A DNA stretch of 5,549 bases. Source: Bacteroidaceae bacterium (GTDB lineage: Bacteria; Bacteroidota; Bacteroidia; Bacteroidales; Bacteroidaceae). How positions within the stretch are numbered: the stretch's first letter is position 1; the number at the start of each line of letters is the position of its first letter. Below, in pieces: positions 1 to 5,549 of the stretch. Below the pieces are notes generated by a model. The model was not told the DNA's origin. It ran no database searches and saw nothing but the letters and a program-made list of their open reading frames with translations. Made by a program: the position numbers and the translations under genes. Where the stretch lies: NCBI GenBank assembly GCA_016284115.1, contig JAEEOD010000365.1, forward strand, positions 1 through 5,549, written 5' to 3'.

Positions 1-839
1 ATCTTGTCGCCTGGTTGGACTCGCTGGAAGCATCCGCTGTTCTTGGTTGCCTTATCATCTACCCAGCGCCATTCTACATGCAGGCGATAGTTGCCAAACT
101 GACGGTTGGTACGCATGTAGCCAAAAGGATTGCCTGATACGTTGATAACACCATCCTGAACTGTGAATACTTCTTCTGCCTTAACATCGCTGGTAGGGTC
201 GGTAAAGAGAGTCCAGCCATTGAGGTCACGGCCATTGAATAAAGCAATCTCTGTAGGGATCACTTCAGGAGCAGGATTGCCAGTGGCAGGCTTGAGTTCT
301 TTTACCCATACGTTGCGGAACTCCAATGGACCACCTTCGCTCTGCAGGGCAATAAAGCCTTCAGTCAAGTCGGTTTCAGCCTCATTAACCACTTGTCCGT
401 TCAGGGTAACGGTAATGTGACTGCCAATGCAAGATACAACCACCTGGTTCCATTCGCCAGCAGCACTTTCAACTGCTGCATCATCGTTGCGTAACACACG
501 CACAGGACCTCCAGGAGCTTCTACCTTATTCTTGACATTGCCCATCAGGTCGCCAATATGATCTACCTTCAGCTGTACCTCAATCATGTCAGGCCAGTTT
601 TTGTCGCCTTCTTGAGCACGCTGGAAGAATCCACTGTTTGAGCCCTTTCCGTCAGTCCAACGGAACTCTGCATAAACCTCATAATCAGCATATTTCTTGG
701 CTGTTCGCATATAACCATAAGGCATACCAGTAATACTGATAACGCCATCTTTCACTGTAAATACCTCTTCGGGCTTTACATCACTTGTGGGATCTGTAAA
801 GAGTACCCAACCATCAAAGTTCTGTCCGTTGAACAGTAC
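1..839 (-). repeat. Intragenic tandem duplication: two DUF1080 repeat units
   Basis: Two copies of the DUF1080 unit lie head to tail in frame: residues about 24-206 (839-291), and residues 222 onward (245 to the window edge, incomplete). The offset is 198 residues up to the E-x-R-W strand and 199 after it, because copy 2 has one extra residue before NSG. Aligned by eye, residues 25-69 and 223-267 match at 33 of 45 positions, including an identical FTDPTSDVK block and YMRT. The likeness is visible in the DNA too (702-836 against 108-242). This supports a within-gene duplication rather than fusion of two distant family members. Confidence 0.85.
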
Positions 840-908
840 TTCTTTGCCATCACCACAAGAGGTGAACAAAACTGTCAGCATTGCTGCTGCAAAGAATAAC
901 TTTTTCAT
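1..908 (-). CDS. Lipoprotein with tandem DUF1080 (3-keto-disaccharide hydrolase) domains, 3' end outside window
   Basis: Starting from the ATG at 908-906, the frame is open for 302 codons to the window edge, so the C-terminus is missing. Residues 1-17 form a lipoprotein signal (MKK, a hydrophobic run, then LFTSC) with the lipid-modified cysteine at 18. Domain 1 (about 24-206) carries the DUF1080/PF06439 pattern: LFNGQNFDGW, KDGVI, YMRT, EFRW, NSGFFQR (91-97), IEVQ (109-112), GEWN (151-154), LNG (169-171), GFIALQSEGGP and FRNVWVKEL. A proline-rich linker (207-221) leads to domain 2, which starts LFNGRDLNGW and includes KNSGCFQR before the edge. The family is a jelly-roll fold; characterised members hydrolyse or eliminate 3-keto-glycosides made by a sugar 3-dehydrogenase. 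Activity and substrate here are inferred, and no dehydrogenase gene is in view. The gene starts 16 bases after tamB on the same strand, so it is probably co-transcribed. A complete second domain would give roughly 400 residues. Family assignment is strong; exact function is uncertain. Confidence 0.92.
   Translation of the reverse strand, partial: MKKLFFAAAMLTVLFTSCGDGKEVLFNGQNFDGWVLFTDPTSDVKPEEVFTVKDGVISITGMPYGYMRTAKKYADYEVYAEFRWTDGKGSNSGFFQRAQEGDKNWPDMIEVQLKVDHIGDLMGNVKNKVEAPGGPVRVLRNDDAAVESAAGEWNQVVVSCIGSHITVTLNGQVVNEAETDLTEGFIALQSEGGPLEFRNVWVKELKPATGNPAPEVIPTEIALFNGRDLNGWTLFTDPTSDVKAEEVFTVQDGVINVSGNPFGYMRTNRQFGNYRLHVEWRWVDDKATKNSGCFQRVQPGDK
858..908 (-). other. Lipoprotein (type II) signal peptide of the DUF1080 protein
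   Basis: The first 17 residues have two lysines, a hydrophobic core rich in Ala, Leu and Phe, and end in the lipobox L-F-T-S before Cys18. Signal peptidase II should cleave before Cys18, leaving a lipidated N-terminus reading C-G-D-G-K-E. Acidic residues shortly after the cysteine can favour surface export of Bacteroidetes lipoproteins. Here they are sparse (Asp20, Glu23), so periplasmic-facing or surface-facing placement cannot be decided. Confidence 0.88.
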
Positions 909-924
909 ACATTTAAATATTAAA
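909..924 (-). promoter_or_regulatory. Short intergenic gap and translation start region of the lipoprotein gene
   Basis: Sixteen bases separate the tamB TGA stop (927-925) from the lipoprotein ATG (908-906). The gap is entirely A/T except for one G and has no Shine-Dalgarno sequence, as is usual for Bacteroidetes start sites, which rely on an AT-rich unstructured leader. There is no room for a terminator or a separate promoter, so the two genes are probably on one transcript. A promoter inside the tamB 3' end cannot be excluded. Confidence 0.6.
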
Positions 925-3900
925 TCATTTATCTTGTTTTTCTCTAAATATTACAAAACCAGTCTCAGAATTCTCGGTTTTTGCTTCTGTTTGTGTTTCA
1001 GAAGCAGATTGATTTTCTTTTCCTTTGCTGCTGCGTCTAGTGAACAAATCACCCCATTTATCAAAGTCTTTCTTGAATATGATGCCCAAACCTTGTGTGG
1101 TAGGATTGGTGCGCACAAAATAGCGATCATTGGTCTGGTTATAAGCCTTCAGGCGAATATTACCAGATTTGTTGAGCAGCAGTTGTGCGTCGAAGTCGCC
1201 GACGAAGTTGGTGTTCGACATGCGGTTTTCTCGATAGCCAAAGTTACCGTTAAGTAGTAAGCGATTATTCAACAATTGTCCCGATAAAATGCCTTCCACT
1301 TCCCAATCGTTCCAACCATTCTGTCCTGTACTAAGGTTGGTGCCGAAATTCCAATTGTTGCTGTTGATAACATTGGACAGGGCACTGTTCAATTGTCCTG
1401 ATAGGGTAGATGACACTACGCTACTCATCACATTGGAGTTCTGGGACACATTGACATAATCTGGGGTATAGAATTTTCCGATGCTTAGCAGATAGAGTAT
1501 CTGCATGTTCATCTGCTCTTCTGTAGGAATATAGTTCTGTACCAATGATTGCACCTCATCGCTTTCTTGTGGTAATTCCAATCCTAACTTAAGTTCTGGC
1601 TGTGTCATGTTGCCAGTAATGTCCAATAGACAATTCACCTTAACGGAAGTCTGGTTAACAAACGAACTGGCATTTGGTATCAGATCATTTAGAGAGGCAG
1701 AATTGACGGTATATTTGGCATGCCAGTCGAGTTGAGCATCTAGCGGATCGCCATTGAAGGTTAACGTACTGCCTTCCTGCAGCTGGAGATCTTTACGGAT
1801 TATTTCCTGCATGCTGAGTTTATAGACACCCTTGTCCATTGTATAAGTGCCAAACATGTTGAAATCACCTTTGTTGTAATAGTTGGCACGCAGACTACCT
1901 GAACCAGTAAAACTGATGTTATCGCCCACAATGGGGTCCATGATGATGCGGAAAGTAGCATCAGGTGTCACATCCGCAAGAATATTCAGATAGGTGTCCA
2001 TTGTATGCAAATCCTCTATTTCTTGCTCTACTCGTTTCGTCTGTTCAAAAATAGAAGGAGGAATGGAGTCAATAATAGAGCGACGTGGTGTCTTGTCAAG
2101 ATATGTCACAAACTGGTTGCCAGAAGCTGTCGTAATGCCATCCTTGATATAGTTGAATGTAGTTTTGCGGTTGGTGGTAATAGCAGCATCAATACGCATA
2201 CCATTATCGTCGTTGCCGTAAATATGGGCGTTGCCAGTACCATAAACTGTCCCATAGAAAGGATATTCTACCGATTGCTGGGTATCAAGTACCAACATAT
2301 TATTCATATCAAATCTTAGGTCAAACCGAACATCTGAGAAGTTTTTCCACTGTATATAACCATTCAAGCGCCCATTGTGTTCTCCGCTATGATCTGTCAT
2401 ATGACTATTACTAAAGGTCAGTCCATCCTGTTTAACCACGATGCTGTCGCGCAAAACAAAATCGGTGTTCAGCATATCAATCTTAAGACTTGCCACTGCC
2501 GCCACTTTCTTATCAGCCTCCACATTCAAGGCCTTGAATTTTCCAAAGAAATGAACATTGCCCCATACACGTCCATTGAAATCAGGTGTTACGCCATCTA
2601 AGAAATGCTGTAGAAAACGAAGGTTAGTACCTCTGGCATCCACTATCAGGTCAAGTGATGAGGTTGGCTTGATGGGGTAGACATAACCTTCTACATGACT
2701 GTAGGCAATGGTGTCTTCTTGAATATCGCCCTTAATCCAGAGACCTTCTTTCTCGTGGTGCCACTCTCCATGAAATGCTAAGTCGCCAATGCGATAGCCT
2801 TCTGTACCAAAATCCTTGACATTGAGGTCTGAATAGAGGAAAGGCTCTTTCAGAACACCTACAGCATAGGATTTCCCTGTAGCATCTCCATCGAACGACA
2901 CGCCTTGGTCAAGTATCTCAAAAATGTAAGTAAGCTGCATGTCGTTCATGTCGATAAATACGGTATCTTCAGGGGATTCGGAAATATCGCCATTAATTTT
3001 CAAGTATCTGTTATCAGCCTGAGTTACCAAGAAATCATCCACATGGAAGCGCTTGCCTTCAATAGTTAGCTGAGAACGATGGATATTCCACAAGGTATCA
3101 TTGATGATGACGTCAGTTGGGTTGATGTCAATTTTGGCTTTCAGAGGCATTAATTCTGCTGCTAATGCTTCATCACCAGCTGATGGTTGCAGGAAGCTTA
3201 CTAATGTGGAGAGCCTTCCACTATATGTACGTTCACCCTTATTGCCCCAGTTCATCAAGGCAAACACACTATCGTTTCGAGCCGAAATGTCAGCAACATA
3301 GTTCATATCGTCTTCTATATCACGATCACTTACTCTAAAGGAAATATGGAACTGGTCAGCAGGCGTCTCTGCCAATAATACACCTGATTCCAAAAAATTC
3401 TCACCATACATGAACCTAGGGAAAAACCCCTCAATGCGCATCTTTTGTTCTTTATCGTTGAAGAATCCCCTGAGAGTGGAGGGCGTATAGACAGTTAATG
3501 GTATTTGTAACAATGCAGAAATAAACTCCGTATTATCAATCTTTAAGTCAAACGTAAAGTTGTTTTCTGATTCTTTAGCATTCCTTCTGCTTTTGAACAA
3601 TGATGGGACGTAGCGGTCAATAACAGACATAACGCTATTGGAAAGGGTGCGATAGGAATAGTCACCCTCAATATTTCCTTGTAGGAAGTTGGAAGTAAAA
3701 GTAAGTTTTTTGGAGCCATTATCCTGTTTTACTGCAGCCACCTTGAAATTATCGAGATGATATCCTCTAACAGGAGTGGTGAATCGCATATCGTTGATGT
3801 TCAACTCTCCAATCATTTCGTCAATCGAACTGCCAATAAAGTTGGCTTTGATATTGAGTGATAATTCACTGTCTTGATAATTGTCCGTTAAATGCAGCGG

Positions 3901-5439
3901 ATTGGGTCGAAAGTGCTCAATATCAGCATTGAAATTGAATTCAGGTATGCGTGCCAGTAAGTTAAGGGTACCCACCATCTTTACATACGCATTGTCATCG
4001 TTCAACTCGATAGTTCCATTATAGCCTGCATCCTGTTGCTCCCCATCGAGCATGATATTATGATAAGTATAACCACTATAGGATAAAGAGTCGATGACAC
4101 CCTTGACGAGTATCTTTGAATGTCCTTCACGTAGATGTGTTCCGTTCAATCCCAAGCTAAACGATATATTTCCCAAGTCCTTGTTGTCCAGCAAACTACC
4201 TAATGAAAATCCATCTGTTTGCAAGTCGCCTTCGTAACCAAATGATCCATGGGTTTTGTCAGACTTTAGCTGCATGTTTCCTTGGAATGTGCCCAAGTCA
4301 GTCTGCAATTTTCCATGTGTAACTAAATGACTAAGTGGACCAACTATATTGCCATCAAAGTGAATACTTCCTAAATTCTTGATGACAGCTGGCAACTCAT
4401 TAAAACTTTCAGACAGGTTGCTCATAAGGAAAGCTACTCCAACAGAATCAGCAAACACTTCACTTATCTGACCTCTAATTTTAGCATTATCAAGGTGAGT
4501 AATACCTTGTATATCAGCATTACCATTTACGCGAATATGATTACCATTGACCTTAAAAATGGGAAGATGAAGGTCATTTACTGTTCCTTCAGCTAAGATT
4601 TCAATAAGAATCTTATCCCTGAAAGTCTTGAGGTTAGGCACAAAGGCGGCTATGTCTTTTAAGGTGATGTCAGAGGGTTTGAGATGAATAGAAAAACGTG
4701 CATTATCAGCAAAATTGTTCAAGGCACCAATACTGTCATATCGAACATTGATGGTATCAATCAGCAAGGTGGTGGTAGGCAATTGGATATCGAAATTGTC
4801 TATCACAGTGTGCTGATCGTTACTTATGATTCTAAAATCAAGTTTGCTTAGGGAAAAACCAGAGTTTTCTTCCTCTAAACTTAATTGCTTGATGGCAGCA
4901 TTCAGCGTATCACTGCGTAAAGCTTTTAGCGATACATTGGCACGCAAGTTGCTTAATTTTAGATGATTGGGATTAAAGGTGCTAATATTTTCTTCTTCTG
5001 ATAATACATCGTAGGTGATGTTTCCTCTTCTGATGAGCAGAGTATTGATGCGTAAATCTATGCTAGACGGCTCATCACTTTCAGAGGATAAGACATCGAT
5101 AATAAATTGAAAATTTGGCTTGGCATCTGGAGTTTCCTTGTTAAGACGCGCATTAAAACCGAATAATTGGGCACTGCTGATGTCAACCTTTCCATCAAAG
5201 AGAGGGGTAATAGCATACGATGCAGAAATCCTTGCAACTGAAAGCATCTCAGTACCTTCTTTGTCATTCAAACGCACATCTTCAAGTATGATGCGATTGA
5301 GAAAACCCAAGTTAATGTTGCCAATAGTAACATCAGCACCTAAAAGCTTAGAAAGTTCATTGCCTGCAAAAGTTATCACTTCACGTTGTATGATGGGAAT
5401 ATTCAACGCAAGAATGATGCCGATATAGCTTGCCAGCAT
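925..5439 (-). CDS. tamB: TamB/AsmA-like translocation and assembly module protein
   Basis: The 1504-residue frame (TGA stop at 927-925) matches the Bacteroidetes TamB (DUF490) family in length and layout. Residues 1-17 are the end of a single hydrophobic anchor. About 18-100 form an AsmA-like N-terminal unit with the NINLGFLNRIILEDVRL block at 41-57. About 100-1000 are beta-rich and repetitive (alternating hydrophobic strands, many D/N/G turns), as in the hydrophobic groove of the AsmA-like superfamily. About 1000-1469 match the conserved TamB C-terminal region: GDP-L-D-A near 1229, PTEEQMNMQILYLLSIGKF near 1303-1321, and FKKDFDKWGDLF near 1455-1466. One cysteine was seen (Cys1270). TamB spans the periplasm from the inner membrane, works with a TamA/BamA-type outer-membrane barrel (the lipoprotein TamL in Bacteroidetes), and is linked to outer-membrane protein assembly and phospholipid transport. 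No partner gene is in the window. The ATG at 5439-5437 is the only standard start, but the anchor continues upstream (see the extension entry), so the true N-terminus is probably longer. Confidence 0.93.
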   Translation of the reverse strand: MLASYIGIILALNIPIIQREVITFAGNELSKLLGADVTIGNINLGFLNRIILEDVRLNDKEGTEMLSVARISASYAITPLFDGKVDISSAQLFGFNARLNKETPDAKPNFQFIIDVLSSESDEPSSIDLRINTLLIRRGNITYDVLSEEENISTFNPNHLKLSNLRANVSLKALRSDTLNAAIKQLSLEEENSGFSLSKLDFRIISNDQHTVIDNFDIQLPTTTLLIDTINVRYDSIGALNNFADNARFSIHLKPSDITLKDIAAFVPNLKTFRDKILIEILAEGTVNDLHLPIFKVNGNHIRVNGNADIQGITHLDNAKIRGQISEVFADSVGVAFLMSNLSESFNELPAVIKNLGSIHFDGNIVGPLSHLVTHGKLQTDLGTFQGNMQLKSDKTHGSFGYEGDLQTDGFSLGSLLDNKDLGNISFSLGLNGTHLREGHSKILVKGVIDSLSYSGYTYHNIMLDGEQQDAGYNGTIELNDDNAYVKMVGTLNLLARIPEFNFNADIEHFRPNPLHLTDNYQDSELSLNIKANFIGSSIDEMIGELNINDMRFTTPVRGYHLDNFKVAAVKQDNGSKKLTFTSNFLQGNIEGDYSYRTLSNSVMSVIDRYVPSLFKSRRNAKESENNFTFDLKIDNTEFISALLQIPLTVYTPSTLRGFFNDKEQKMRIEGFFPRFMYGENFLESGVLLAETPADQFHISFRVSDRDIEDDMNYVADISARNDSVFALMNWGNKGERTYSGRLSTLVSFLQPSAGDEALAAELMPLKAKIDINPTDVIINDTLWNIHRSQLTIEGKRFHVDDFLVTQADNRYLKINGDISESPEDTVFIDMNDMQLTYIFEILDQGVSFDGDATGKSYAVGVLKEPFLYSDLNVKDFGTEGYRIGDLAFHGEWHHEKEGLWIKGDIQEDTIAYSHVEGYVYPIKPTSSLDLIVDARGTNLRFLQHFLDGVTPDFNGRVWGNVHFFGKFKALNVEADKKVAAVASLKIDMLNTDFVLRDSIVVKQDGLTFSNSHMTDHSGEHNGRLNGYIQWKNFSDVRFDLRFDMNNMLVLDTQQSVEYPFYGTVYGTGNAHIYGNDDNGMRIDAAITTNRKTTFNYIKDGITTASGNQFVTYLDKTPRRSIIDSIPPSIFEQTKRVEQEIEDLHTMDTYLNILADVTPDATFRIIMDPIVGDNISFTGSGSLRANYYNKGDFNMFGTYTMDKGVYKLSMQEIIRKDLQLQEGSTLTFNGDPLDAQLDWHAKYTVNSASLNDLIPNASSFVNQTSVKVNCLLDITGNMTQPELKLGLELPQESDEVQSLVQNYIPTEEQMNMQILYLLSIGKFYTPDYVNVSQNSNVMSSVVSSTLSGQLNSALSNVINSNNWNFGTNLSTGQNGWNDWEVEGILSGQLLNNRLLLNGNFGYRENRMSNTNFVGDFDAQLLLNKSGNIRLKAYNQTNDRYFVRTNPTTQGLGIIFKKDFDKWGDLFTRRSSKGKENQSASETQTEAKTENSETGFVIFREKQDK

Positions 5440-5481
5440 GATAACGACAAAGGCTTGTATGGCTTTTTTCAGTACTTTCAG
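5440..5481 (-). other. tamB: Probable N-terminal extension of tamB from a non-ATG start
   Basis: The tamB frame stays open upstream of its first ATG to a TAA at 5499-5497. From the CTG at 5481-5479 it encodes 14 codons. Read as methionine, these give MKVLKKAIQAFVVI, running directly into MLASYIGIILAL. This supplies the positively charged N-terminus (three lysines) and the first half of a normal transmembrane anchor, both missing if translation begins at 5439. There is no ATG, GTG or TTG here; the options are CTG (5481 or 5472) or ATT (5496). The CTG at 5481 follows an A-rich stretch suited to Bacteroidetes initiation. Which codon is used cannot be settled from sequence. Confidence 0.5.
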
Positions 5482-5549
5482 ATTCTTTTTATTAATTTAT
5501 TGAACAAAATTACTCATTTTAATGAAATGATTGCTACTTTATCACTAAT
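5482..5549. other. AT-rich region upstream of tamB
   Basis: These 68 bases are strongly AT-rich and hold no supported gene. On the minus strand there is an ATG at 5517-5515, in the tamB frame but closed by TAA six codons later (5499-5497). The only regulatory candidate seen is the -7 element at 5512-5505. The neighbouring gene and its orientation lie outside the window. Confidence 0.6.
5505..5512 (-). promoter_or_regulatory. Candidate Bacteroidetes -7 promoter element for tamB
   Basis: On the minus strand TAATTTTG fits the Bacteroidetes sigma-ABfr -7 consensus TAnnTTTG exactly. Transcription would begin near 5498, giving a leader of about 17 bases to the CTG at 5481 or about 58 bases to the ATG at 5439. 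I see no convincing TTTG-type -33 element 19-21 bases further upstream, and an AT-rich region can produce this motif by chance. The call rests on one half-site plus its position. Confidence 0.35.

Noticed and set aside
163..420. 85-residue plus-strand open frame inside the lipoprotein gene
   Set aside because: It is antisense to the DUF1080 coding sequence. Its start resembles the start of the 787-1257 frame only because the DUF1080 unit beneath is duplicated.
909..924. Terminator between tamB and the lipoprotein gene
   Set aside because: The 16-base gap has no GC-rich inverted repeat and is too short for a hairpin plus U-tract.
787..1257. 156-residue open frame on the plus strand across the tamB/lipoprotein junction
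   Set aside because: It lies antisense to two well-supported genes, spans their junction, and its translation shows no recognisable domain; it is best explained as a shadow frame.
2005..2319. Plus-strand open frames within tamB (also 2377-2601, 3101-3301 and 5120-5428)
   Set aside because: All are antisense to the continuous tamB frame, short, and without coding character or a plausible start context.
5058..5267. 69-residue minus-strand frame overlapping the tamB 5' part in another frame
   Set aside because: It is a shadow of tamB in a shifted frame; the tamB frame is unbroken here and matches its family.
5482..5549. A plus-strand promoter for a divergent neighbour, based on TACTTTA at 5535-5541
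   Set aside because: It matches TAnnTTTG only partly and lacks a correctly spaced -33 element; the nearest TTG is about 32 bases away. No divergent gene is visible.

Overview
The window looks like chromosomal DNA from a member of the Bacteroidota, most likely Bacteroidales and possibly Prevotella-like. Three things point that way. The large gene has the sequence character of Bacteroidetes TamB proteins. The smaller gene encodes a DUF1080 lipoprotein, a family abundant in that phylum. Translation starts are AT-rich with no Shine-Dalgarno motif, and a TAnnTTTG-type -7 promoter element lies upstream. The genus is inference.

Both genes lie on the minus strand and account for almost all of the window. 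Reading in the direction of transcription, positions 5549-5482 are a short AT-rich upstream region holding a candidate -7 element. Positions 5439-925 encode a TamB/AsmA-like envelope protein of 1504 residues from its first ATG. The open frame and its membrane segment continue upstream to about 5481 with no ATG, GTG or TTG codon. After a 16-base gap, positions 908-1 encode the first 302 residues of a lipoprotein with two tandem DUF1080 (3-keto-disaccharide hydrolase, PF06439) domains. The window ends inside the second domain.

The tight same-strand spacing suggests one transcript. TamB is expected to be an inner-membrane-anchored bridge across the periplasm that serves outer-membrane biogenesis or lipid transport. 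The lipoprotein is expected to sit in the outer membrane and act on oxidised (3-keto) sugars. No functional link between them is evident beyond a shared envelope location and transcription.

I found no RNA genes, mobile elements, CRISPR arrays or clear terminators, and no stretch over 300 bases without a gene. Nothing amounts to an undescribed system. The points most worth a second look are the anomalous tamB start and the in-frame duplication in the lipoprotein.
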